From positions 1 to 6,161 of the forward strand of contig PMKA01000184.1 in assembly GCA_003157575.1 (NCBI GenBank): a stretch of DNA of 6,161 nt, written 5' to 3'. Positions within the stretch are counted from its first letter, which is position 1. Each line of letters begins with the position of its first letter. Position numbers and translations under genes: made by a program. Positions 1 through 6,032 of the stretch are shown here, piece after piece. Source of the stretch: Opitutia bacterium. GTDB lineage: Bacteria; Verrucomicrobiota; Verrucomicrobiia; Opitutales; Opitutaceae. The notes below the pieces were generated by a model. The model was given only the letters and a program-made list of their open reading frames with translations. It was not told the DNA's origin and did not search any database.

Positions 1-1432
1 ACAGCCCGCTCCAGATCGGGGCACTCTGGCTGGTGCCGCCGCCCCCGCCCGCCTGGCCCTTGTAATAGATATAACCAAGCAAATTTCCGTAGGCCATCGC
101 CGCCACGTCCGGCACGAAGCGCAGGCTTCCCGATGGAAGTCCCGTGCCGGTCTGCCAGGACGGCCGGGTAAGCGTGCTGACGCCGCCCGTGCTTGCGCTG
201 TAGCCGGTGTCTGCGCTCAACGGTTTGCCATTGGGAAGGCACCATCCGCCTTCCGTGACCGATGTGCCCTGGGAATACAAGACGGTTCCTCCCACCGCCG
301 TGACATACGGATCCGACGACGGATATCCCGTTCCGGTCGTTCCATTGACATTATAGGTGACCGAGGAAGAGCCGGAAGCGCTTCCGGTCGAGCCATAATC
401 GCCCGTGGCATTGAAATACGTCAGGCCGACAGCCGCCATGGCTGCATAATACTGGGTGTCCGGAAGAGTCGTTCCAAAAAAGTACGAGTAACTCGAGGTT
501 GCCTGGCAGACCGAACTGTAGGTTGTCTGGCTCAACAGCCAGGCTTGAAAGGCGGCCGCGTCCGTCGAGGAGAAATAGACGATCTGCGCCTTGGGGGCCA
601 TCGCACTGGCCCACTCGATGTCCATGGTTTCTTCGGCCGAGGCCTCATCAGCCAATGGGGGGCCGTTGGGATCGATCTCCTTGAATTGACTCAACGTGGT
701 CGAGAGCCCGCAATTTTGCCAGAATGCCGTCAGGTCACTCGTGCTGACCGGGCCCTCCCCGCAGATGACGATCGTCTGTCCGGTCCCGTCCCATCCGATG
801 CCGGAGGCGCTGTAGAGCTGGGCGACCGTCACCGGTGACAGGTATGCGCTGATCTCGATGGGCGCAACCGTCACATGGTGGACAGGTCGCAGGTGCGGCT
901 GAAGTTTGCGCACATTGGAGACGAGTCCGCTGAGCTCCTCCGGGATGGATGGCGCCGTGACCGCGCTCGTATATTCCTTGCCGTCTGTGCCGAGCACCCG
1001 GGCGAACGTCACCTGCAGCGCCCTCTGTATCCGGTCGACCGATCCGGCGGCAAACACAGTCATCCGCGACCGGTCCTCGGCATTGACGCTCAGTCCCTGT
1101 GTCCTGGCCCATTCGGCGACCTTTGCCCACGCCTCGTGGGTCGGACAATAGCGGTTGACCAGTTCGTCGGCCGACAGGACTTCGCCGCCCTGCACACGGG
1201 CCTGCAATTCGGCATAGTTCCGCATCTTCAGCGAAAACTGCACCGGCTGGCTCGCCGCGAGTTCGCCCGCGGTGAGAACCTGTCGGGTAATCTGCCCGGG
1301 CTGGCCGGCGGTCCCTCCCGTGAACGTCGGCACGATCGCATCGGTCAACACCTTGCGGCCAGTGGCCGGAAATGCCGGAACAATGCTCTCAATGATCCCA
1401 AGGACTAGAAACAGGATGGACAGGCGTTTCAT
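1..1432 (-). CDS. Sedolisin-family (S53, pro-kumamolisin-type) secreted serine-carboxyl peptidase, 3' end outside window
   Basis: This encodes the first 477 residues of a pre-pro-peptidase. Sedolisins are secreted endopeptidases, usually acid-active, that use a Glu-Asp-Ser triad. Residues 1 to about 23 look like a signal peptide (MKR, a hydrophobic stretch, then PAFPA). Residues about 45-188 match an activation pro-domain. The mature domain starts near 190, with AYLSPVTVAQLYS and GTGQTIVI typical of the family. By motif alignment to kumamolisin, the triad Glu is E267 and the Asp is D271 (in EETMDIEW), the oxyanion Asp is D345 (in ATGDYG), and the nucleophile is S468 (in GGTSQSAP). All four are present, so the enzyme should be active. 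The C-terminal Ca-binding segment, known from the family, lies beyond position 1. The ATG at 1432-1430 is preceded by an in-frame TAA at 1447-1445, which fixes the start. I see no clear Shine-Dalgarno. Family call is firm; substrate is unknown. Confidence 0.93.
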   Translation of the reverse strand, partial: MKRLSILFLVLGIIESIVPAFPATGRKVLTDAIVPTFTGGTAGQPGQITRQVLTAGELAASQPVQFSLKMRNYAELQARVQGGEVLSADELVNRYCPTHEAWAKVAEWARTQGLSVNAEDRSRMTVFAAGSVDRIQRALQVTFARVLGTDGKEYTSAVTAPSIPEELSGLVSNVRKLQPHLRPVHHVTVAPIEISAYLSPVTVAQLYSASGIGWDGTGQTIVICGEGPVSTSDLTAFWQNCGLSTTLSQFKEIDPNGPPLADEASAEETMDIEWASAMAPKAQIVYFSSTDAAAFQAWLLSQTTYSSVCQATSSYSYFFGTTLPDTQYYAAMAAVGLTYFNATGDYGSTGSASGSSSVTYNVNGTTGTGYPSSDPYVTAVGGTVLYSQGTSVTEGGWCLPNGKPLSADTGYSASTGGVSTLTRPSWQTGTGLPSGSLRFVPDVAAMAYGNLLGYIYYKGQAGGGGGTSQSAPIWSGL

Positions 1433-1480
1433 GATGGAAGTCGTTTAGATGCACTGATCCCGATGCAGAGGTCAGCCATC

Positions 1481-1506
1481 GGCCGGACGGCCTGCCCGGC
1501 GGGCAG
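1481..1506. other. Two overlapping hairpins in the leader of the peptidase gene
   Basis: GGCCG (1481-1485) can pair with CGGCC (1488-1492), and CTGCCC (1492-1497) can pair with GGGCAG (1501-1506) around a GGC loop. The two share position 1492, so they are adjacent or weakly exclusive. They sit about 50-75 nt upstream of the peptidase start codon and would lie in its mRNA leader if transcription starts further upstream. No T-run follows on either strand, so this is not a typical intrinsic terminator. In GC-rich DNA such short stems also arise by chance. Confidence 0.3.
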
Positions 1507-1716
1507 ACCAGCGGGCTGAGTGGCGGCCGGAAGCAGTTCGGGAGATCGGACCATGGGGGTGGGAAAATGATCCTTGCCTTTCTTTCGCAAGCGCATGGGG
1601 AAGCGGCAGGCGTCATCGTCCCGGTTTTTGGGAAAATGGCCGGACGGACGCCCGATGGGAACTGCAAAATGACGGTATTCGACAATTCCATTCTGAAGAC
1701 GCTCCTCAGCCCGGGA

Positions 1717-1811
1717 GGTTTCTGCCTATTTTCCGCGAGATTCTCATCCGCTTTCTGGCCCGAGAAGCAGACCTCAAAACGGAAGGAACTCCGTCAAGGA
1801 GCGCAGAAACC
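1717..1811. other. Long-range 9-bp inverted repeat with internal hairpin
   Basis: GGTTTCTGC at 1717-1725 is a perfect reverse complement of GCAGAAACC at 1803-1811, enclosing 77 nt. Inside, ACGGA (1779-1783) pairs with TCCGT (1790-1794) around AGGAAC. A 9-bp closing stem with an internal hairpin is the shape of a structured RNA domain, on either strand. I do not recognise it as a known riboswitch or small-RNA class. It could be a leader of the helicase transcript, a small RNA, or chance. Confidence 0.3.
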
Positions 1812-1856
1812 ACGATACGGAGCCGATTTTCCCGGCGTCACCTGTGGTTTCCAGCC

Positions 1857-1898
1857 AGCAGCCGAAGGCTGTTCAGGCAGACAACAACGGGGCTGCCT
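1857..1898. other. Pair of tandem hairpins in the intergenic region
   Basis: CAGCC (1859-1863) pairs with GGCTG (1867-1871) around GAA, extended by a G-T and an A-T pair to 1857-1873. Directly after it AGGCAG (1875-1880) pairs with CTGCCT (1893-1898) around a 12-nt A/C/G loop. Together with the inverted repeat just upstream they make a run of stems in 1717-1898. No poly-T follows either stem. Function is unknown. Confidence 0.3.
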
Positions 1899-2106
1899 TC
1901 ATGGGCAAAGACACCGATCGTCAGCGGCACGCCACCGCGGTCGCCGCGCCCGCGGAATTGGATCCGCCCCTTCCTTCGGGCGCTCTCGTTACGAGTGGGA
2001 TCGGGACCCGGCAATTAACGGATTAGATTTTGCCGTCGCTTTCAAAGCGCAAATCCAATTGTTCTGCCGGACGCACAATGACTGCCCGTCGGCCTGAATC
2101 CCAACA

Positions 2107-4173
2107 ATGATCGGACTGAGCGAAGCCCCTGCACCGCCCCCGCCTCCGGCAAGCCGGATGCCGGAGCTTGTTGCGCAGGCGTTCGCGGCGGACGGCTGGC
2201 TACGGCGTTCGCTCAAGCTTGAGCACCGTCCCCAGCAGGAACAGATGGCCCGTGCCGTGGCCGGGGCCATGAGCGACGATGAGGTGCTGCTGTTCGAGGC
2301 GGGAACCGGCGTTGGCAAGAGCCTCGCCTACCTGGTGCCCGGCATTCTTCATGCGATCGACCAGTCGCGCCAGATGATCGTGTCCACACACACGATCTCG
2401 CTGCAGGAACAGATCGACACGAAGGACCTGCCGTTGTGCCGGCGCCTGTTCGAGTCGGTCGACGAGCTCCACCCGTATGCCGGGTTCAAATCCGCCGTCC
2501 TTGTCGGCAAGGCCAACTATCTGTGCACAACCCGCCTCGCGCATGCGCTCCAGAGCCGGCAGGAGCTGTTCGCCTCGGTCGAGCAGGAGGAGCTCCAGCG
2601 CATCGCCGCGTGGGCAAAGGAATCCCGCGAGGGCCTCCGGCATGAGTTGAGCCCCGCCCCGCTGCCGGAGGTCTGGGAGACGGTCAACGCGGATTCCACA
2701 ATCTGCAGCCACAAGAATTGCAGCGGAGGAAGCTGCTTCTACCAGCGGGCGCGCGCCCGGCTCCGCAGCGCCAACGTGATCATCGTCAATCACAGCCTGC
2801 TTTTCGCCCATCTGAGCGCGGGCGGGGCGGCCGAGAAGGGCGGCTCGCGGGGCGTCCTGTTTCCGGACGATTTCGTCGTGCTCGACGAGGGGCACACCGT
2901 CCCCGAGGTCGCCACCGACCACTTTGGACTGCACCTGACCAGCTACGGCACCGACCGCCTGTTGAAATACCTGTGGAATCCTGCCAAGAAACGCGGCCTG
3001 CTCAACCGGCTCGGCGGCGCCAAGGAGAAGCAGCTCGTCGAGGACGCCATCGAGGCATCGGAACAGTTTTTCGGGTTCTTTCGCGACCAACTGCTCGACA
3101 AGCAGCCGATCGTCCGCGTCCAGGAGGAGGGCTTTGCCGAACCCTGGCTTGAGGCGCCGCTGGCCGGTCTGATCAAGGCTGTCGGCACGCTTGCGGACCG
3201 TTTTGACGAAGGCCGCGATCGCGACGAATTGCTTGAGCAGCGTGGGCGGCTGAACACCTGCCGAACGGGCCTGCAGCAGTTCCTCCGCCTGGCCGCCGAG
3301 GACCACGTTTACTGGGTCGAGCGGTCCGGCCGAAAAGGCCAGATAGTCACCCTGCAGACAGCGCCGCTCGACGTCGCGCCCTACCTGCGGGAACATCTGC
3401 TGCAGCGCAAAACCTCCGTGGTGTTCACCAGCGCCACCCTCGCGATGGGAGGACGCATCGAACCGTTCCAGCAGCGTGTGGGCGCCACCGACGCGCGCGC
3501 GATGGTCGTCGCCTCGCCCTTCGACTACGAGCGCCACCTCCGCGTCTACGTGGCGGCGGATGTGCCCCTGCCCTCGCCCAAGGACGCCCGCCTGGCGATC
3601 GACGCCCTGATCGACTATCTTGAATTCTGCACCTTGCGCGTGCGGGGCGGATCCCTGGTGCTCTTCACCAGCTACAGCGACATGCGCCGCTGCGCAGACG
3701 CCCTTGAGCCCGTCTATGCCCGGCACCGCCGGCCGTTCTACCTCCAGGGAGGAGACGCCTCCCGCACGGAACTCACCCGCCGGATGCGCGCCGCCGGCAA
3801 CGCCATCCTGTTTGGAACGGACAGCTTCTGGACCGGCGTCGACGTGCCGGGCGACGCCCTGTCCCAGGTTGTGATCACCCGTCTGCCGTTTGACGTCCCC
3901 ACCCACCCGGTGGCGCAGGCCCGGGCCGAATGGGTCCGCGACCATGATGGCAATCCGTTCAACGAACTGACGCTTCCGGATGCGCTCGTGAAGTTCCGCC
4001 AGGGCATCGGCCGCTTGATCCGCACGCAGACCGACCGCGGGCTGGTGACGATCCTCGACTCGCGCGTGCTGGCCAAGAACTACGGGCGCCTCTTTCTGGA
4101 ATGCCTGCCAAAGCGCGATTATCAGCGCCTGACCAGGGAGACCAGGGAAACGTCATTTAAGCCTTTCGTTTAG
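2107..4173 (+). CDS. dinG: DinG/XPD-like iron-sulfur superfamily 2 DNA helicase
   Basis: A complete 688-residue protein of the DinG family: ATP-driven 5'-3' helicases that unwind DNA and R-loop or D-loop structures in repair and at replication-transcription conflicts in the cytoplasm. In order: EHRPQQEQM near 39-47, Walker A GTGVGKS at 66-72, motif Ia-like VSTHTISLQEQ at 92-102, four cysteines C140, C200, C205 and C210 spaced as expected for the 4Fe-4S cluster, DEGH box at 260-263, an arch-like insertion at about 265-430, FTSATL at 440-445, SFWTGVDVPG at 573-582 and the arginine-finger motif RQGIGRLIR at 631-639. Length fits the family; there is no N-terminal exonuclease domain. An in-frame TGA at 2095-2097 limits the start to ATG 2107 or Met18 at 2158. 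The first 17 residues are Pro-rich and poorly family-like, so Met18 is possible. No obvious Shine-Dalgarno precedes either. The next gene follows after 33 bp on the same strand. Confidence 0.95.
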   Translation: MIGLSEAPAPPPPPASRMPELVAQAFAADGWLRRSLKLEHRPQQEQMARAVAGAMSDDEVLLFEAGTGVGKSLAYLVPGILHAIDQSRQMIVSTHTISLQEQIDTKDLPLCRRLFESVDELHPYAGFKSAVLVGKANYLCTTRLAHALQSRQELFASVEQEELQRIAAWAKESREGLRHELSPAPLPEVWETVNADSTICSHKNCSGGSCFYQRARARLRSANVIIVNHSLLFAHLSAGGAAEKGGSRGVLFPDDFVVLDEGHTVPEVATDHFGLHLTSYGTDRLLKYLWNPAKKRGLLNRLGGAKEKQLVEDAIEASEQFFGFFRDQLLDKQPIVRVQEEGFAEPWLEAPLAGLIKAVGTLADRFDEGRDRDELLEQRGRLNTCRTGLQQFLRLAAEDHVYWVERSGRKGQIVTLQTAPLDVAPYLREHLLQRKTSVVFTSATLAMGGRIEPFQQRVGATDARAMVVASPFDYERHLRVYVAADVPLPSPKDARLAIDALIDYLEFCTLRVRGGSLVLFTSYSDMRRCADALEPVYARHRRPFYLQGGDASRTELTRRMRAAGNAILFGTDSFWTGVDVPGDALSQVVITRLPFDVPTHPVAQARAEWVRDHDGNPFNELTLPDALVKFRQGIGRLIRTQTDRGLVTILDSRVLAKNYGRLFLECLPKRDYQRLTRETRETSFKPFV

Positions 4174-4192
4174 GCAGGCCCGGCTCATATTC

Positions 4193-4196
4193 GAGG
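4193..4196 (+). promoter_or_regulatory. Candidate ribosome binding site of the PP2C gene
   Basis: GAGG lies 10 nt before the ATG at 4207, a workable though slightly long spacing. It is the only reasonable Shine-Dalgarno match in front of any start in this window, and it supports ATG 4207 as the translation start of a gene translated from the helicase transcript. Confidence 0.45.
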
Positions 4197-4206
4197 CTCA
4201 TCGACC

Positions 4207-4926
4207 ATGCGAATCCGTACGGCCGCCCTCACTGACATCGGCAAGATCCGCGAAGAGAATGAGGACCGTTTTCTCCGCGATGACGAATTGCGGCTCTATG
4301 CGGTGGCGGACGGGATCGGAGGACTGGCCGGCGGCGCCGAGGCGGCCGAGGAAACGGTGAAACAGCTGGCCGCGCTCACCCACGGACTCCCCACAGGGGC
4401 CGCCTGGGACTTCCCCGCCCTCATCCGCGCGATCAACGAACACGTCGTCATCCGCGGCCGGGCGATCGACGCGTTGTTCGGCATCGGGACGACCCTGATC
4501 GTCGTCCGGCTCTACAAGCGCTCCATGCAAGTCGCGCACGTCGGGGATTCGAGCTGCTTCATCCACCGCAACGGCGTGTTCGAGAAACTCACGCTCGACC
4601 ACACGGTGGAAAACGAGATGCGCGCCCTCCATGGAAGCGGCGCAGCCGATCATCTCAGCGCCCGCACGCGGGGTGCGCTCACCCGCTGCGTCGGCCAGCC
4701 CAAGCCGCCGGAGGCGGACTCGCTGACCCGGCCGTTGAAATCCGGCGACCGCATCCTTCTTTGCAGCGACGGCATCACCCGCTTCATCCAGGAGCCGGAG
4801 ATCGCCGCCATCGTGGGCCGGGCGCCCGGCCCGGCCGAGGGAATGCAGGAGATGATCGACCTCGCCAGCAAGCGCGGCGGCTACGACAACGCCACGGGAG
4901 TGCTGGTCTTCGTCGACGAAGTCTAG
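4207..4926 (+). CDS. PP2C-family (PPM) serine/threonine protein phosphatase
   Basis: A complete 239-residue, single-domain, soluble phosphatase of the bacterial PstP/PrpC/Stp type, which removes phosphate from Ser/Thr of proteins using two or three Mn/Mg ions. Visible motifs: G-x-x-R-x-x-NED at 12-20 (phosphate-binding R15), VADGIGG at 33-39 with metal ligand D35, GTT at 94-96, HVGDS at 111-115 with D114, LTLDHT at 128-133, LLCSDGIT at 184-191 with D188, and GGYDNAT at 224-230 with D227. All core acidic residues are present, so it should be active. Two departures from the usual consensus: the His after VADGxGG is replaced (GGLAGG), and the common GDSR is GDSS. There are no membrane or sensor domains. 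It lies 33 bp after the helicase gene and is probably co-transcribed. Such genes often sit beside a Hanks-type kinase or FHA protein, but none is in the window, so its substrate is unknown. Confidence 0.94.
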   Translation: MRIRTAALTDIGKIREENEDRFLRDDELRLYAVADGIGGLAGGAEAAEETVKQLAALTHGLPTGAAWDFPALIRAINEHVVIRGRAIDALFGIGTTLIVVRLYKRSMQVAHVGDSSCFIHRNGVFEKLTLDHTVENEMRALHGSGAADHLSARTRGALTRCVGQPKPPEADSLTRPLKSGDRILLCSDGITRFIQEPEIAAIVGRAPGPAEGMQEMIDLASKRGGYDNATGVLVFVDEV

Positions 4927-4932
4927 CCTGTC

Positions 4933-4948
4933 GGGCTTCGAGCCCTTC
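4933..4948 (+). terminator. Weak intrinsic terminator-like hairpin after the PP2C gene
   Basis: GGGCT (4933-4937) pairs with AGCCC (4941-4945) around TCG, starting 7 nt after the phosphatase stop, and is followed by TTCT. Position and stem fit a terminator, but the stem is only 5 bp and the T-run is short, so termination may be partial or may depend on the larger palindrome downstream. Confidence 0.4.
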
Positions 4949-4975
4949 TGGCTGCTAACGCGGTTTCATCAAAGT

Positions 4976-5032
4976 GTGGCCGCGAACGTGAGCGAGTGGA
5001 CAAACCCTCCGCTCGCTCACGCTCGCGGCTAC
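4976..5032. repeat. 57-nt near-perfect palindrome, REP-like, between convergent genes
   Basis: The left arm 4976-5000 pairs with the right arm 5008-5032 over 25 positions, leaving a 7-nt loop CAAACCC (5001-5007). The core arms are 4979-4996 and 5012-5029, complementary at 17 of 18 positions. The exception is A4986 opposite C5022; two further pairs are G-T (4978/5030 and 4997/5011). The arms contain GTGAGCGAG and its complement CTCGCTCAC. A long GC-rich hairpin located between two convergent stop codons is the typical setting of REP/BIME elements, which are dispersed in multiple copies and mobilised by TnpA-REP (RAYT) transposases. It could also act as a bidirectional terminator or mRNA 3'-end stabiliser. 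Only one copy is in the window, so its repeat status is inferred, not shown. Confidence 0.65.
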
Positions 5033-5053
5033 GAGGAACGGAGGCTACAACTG

Positions 5054-5075
5054 CGGAATTTGGGTTCAAATTCTG
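5054..5075. other. Hairpin with GGTT loop, part of the repeat cluster
   Basis: GAATTTG (5056-5062) and CAAATTC (5067-5073) form a perfect 7-bp stem around GGTT, extended by G5055-T5074 and C5054-G5075 to 9 pairs. It is AT-rich at its centre, unlike the surrounding DNA. It lies 21 bp after the large palindrome and may be part of the same composite element. No T-run follows directly on either strand. Confidence 0.45.
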
Positions 5076-5079
5076 ACGC

Positions 5080-5107
5080 TCCGGCAGCATGCCGGGCAAA
5101 ATCCGGC
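5080..5107 (-). terminator. Two mutually exclusive small hairpins just after the nucleotidyltransferase stop
   Basis: CCGGCA (5081-5086) can pair with TGCCGG (5090-5095). Alternatively GCCGG (5091-5095) pairs with CCGGC (5103-5107). Both use 5091-5095, so only one can form at a time. They begin 7 nt past the minus-strand TAA at 5117-5115, where a transcription terminator would be expected, but neither is followed by a T-run on that strand. I call this a weak, possibly factor-dependent, terminator region. Confidence 0.3.
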
Positions 5108-5114
5108 GCCTCGC

Positions 5115-6032
5115 TTACTGCAGCCGCTCGGGATACGCGCCCCGGTCGATCAACCGGCGCAACGCCGCCCGCGCCGCCGGCACATCCTCGCGGTAGGTCA
5201 CGCCAAACCACTCGTCCTCGCTCTTGAGCACGCGAACGTCCGCATAACCGCTCCGCAGCAGGCTGCCGACCGCCACGGGCAGGAAGAACTCCGCGCTCTG
5301 ACTTTCGCCGTGCCGTTCGATAAACCCGGCGAACAGCCCGCGCAGCTGGCCGAGAAACTCCGGCGAGAAGCCAAAACAGGTCATCGACACGAGCTCGTCG
5401 CCTCTGAGTTGACGCCATCCTCCCGAAGGCAGCGGAGCCCTTGCGCCGCCCCCCGGCGTCCGCTCGATCTTCAACACCTCGTCGATTCCCCCCAGGCGGC
5501 CGGCCGCATCGACCAGACAAACGCCCCGGTTCACCGCCCCGTGCTCGGAGAGCGTCTGACGCAGCGGGTAGCCGACCAATGCATAGACCGGCCTGCCCGT
5601 CTCCACCCGTGCGTCGTTTGCCCGAAAATGGCCCGCAAGCACGCGGTAGGCCGCGGCGCCATAGAAATCGTCCGCGTTGATCACGGCAAACGGCCCCCTC
5701 ACCAGGGACTCCGCAGCGAGCACCGCCTGGCCTGTCCCCCAGGGCTTCGCGCGCCCCGGGGCCGGCGTATGCGGCGCCGGCAGATCCGTGATCTCCTGAA
5801 ACGCATAGACAACCTCCATCCGGGCCTCTATCCGCCGGCCGATCGCGGCGCGGAACGCCTGTTCGATATCGCGTCTGATCACGAACACGACCCTGTCGAA
5901 GCCGGCGCGCCCCGCGTCCAGGACCGAGTATTCAATGATAAGTTCGCCGCCCGGTCCGACGGGTTCCACCTGCTTCAGCCCGCCAAAACGGCTGCCCATG
6001 CCGGCCGCGAGAACAACGAGATCGTAGCTCAT
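5115..6032 (-). CDS. Nucleotidyltransferase (NTP_transferase, sugar-1-phosphate nucleotidylyltransferase-like), substrate unknown
   Basis: A complete 305-residue protein with a GT-A/Rossmann nucleotidyltransferase fold. Such enzymes transfer an NMP group from an NTP to a sugar-1-phosphate or similar phosphate to make an activated precursor for surface polysaccharide or other glycans in the cytoplasm. The signature LAAGMGSRFGGLKQ at 8-21 is the NTP-binding loop with the conserved Arg (R15) and Lys (K20). GTGQAVL at 99-105 is the base- and sugar-contacting segment, and NADDFYG at 119-125 carries the metal-binding Asp pair. SMTCFGF at 216-222 and GVTYRED at 277-283 match late motifs of the family. 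There is no C-terminal left-handed beta-helix, so it is not GlmU-like, and it is longer than MobA- or MurU-type enzymes. It has no signal peptide or membrane segment. ATG at 6032 gives a start directly before the beta-strand SYDLVVLAAG; no Shine-Dalgarno is evident. It converges with the phosphatase gene. Its usual partner gene is not in the window, so sugar and nucleotide specificity cannot be assigned. Confidence 0.88.
   Translation of the reverse strand: MSYDLVVLAAGMGSRFGGLKQVEPVGPGGELIIEYSVLDAGRAGFDRVVFVIRRDIEQAFRAAIGRRIEARMEVVYAFQEITDLPAPHTPAPGRAKPWGTGQAVLAAESLVRGPFAVINADDFYGAAAYRVLAGHFRANDARVETGRPVYALVGYPLRQTLSEHGAVNRGVCLVDAAGRLGGIDEVLKIERTPGGGARAPLPSGGWRQLRGDELVSMTCFGFSPEFLGQLRGLFAGFIERHGESQSAEFFLPVAVGSLLRSGYADVRVLKSEDEWFGVTYREDVPAARAALRRLIDRGAYPERLQ

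Larger units (their letters stand above)
1433..2106. other. Divergent intergenic region between peptidase and helicase genes
   Basis: This 674-bp gap separates two divergently transcribed genes, so it must carry promoters for both. I could not find a convincing -35/-10 pair on either strand; a TTAGAT at 2023-2028 upstream of the helicase has no good -35 partner. An open frame at 1567-2097 and another at about 1697-2026 exist, but their translations are basic, low in hydrophobic residues, and show no family motif, so I do not call them genes. The decanucleotide TGGGAAAATG occurs twice (1560 and 1629-1638 areas). The gap also holds several hairpins, listed separately. It is unusually long and structured for a compact genome, so a small RNA or long leader is possible but unproven. 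Confidence 0.6.

Noticed and set aside
875..1408. A 177-codon plus-strand frame opposite the peptidase gene
   Set aside because: The minus strand encodes a clear sedolisin pro-domain and catalytic domain across the same bases, so this is a shadow frame.
1697..2026. Another plus-strand open frame, with an internal ATG at 1901 giving a 41-residue hydrophilic peptide
   Set aside because: No Shine-Dalgarno, no recognisable motif, and it overlaps the hairpin run. Small size makes a chance open frame likely.
1567..2097. A 176-codon plus-strand frame in the same frame as dinG, ending 9 nt before its ATG
   Set aside because: The translation is Arg/Gly/Cys-rich with no domain or membrane pattern and no ribosome binding site. 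It ends in TGA right before dinG, so at most it would be a leader peptide, for which there is no evidence.
1989..2318. A 109-codon minus-strand frame across the helicase start
   Set aside because: Serine/alanine-rich shadow of the Pro-rich dinG N-terminus, with no motif and no ribosome binding site.
2200..3945. A 581-codon open frame antisense to the helicase gene
   Set aside because: It is a mirror of high-GC codon use in dinG. Its translation has no family motif, while the plus strand carries every helicase motif in order.
4971..5100. A CRISPR array
   Set aside because: There are inverted arms but no regularly spaced direct repeats and no spacers or cas genes in the window.
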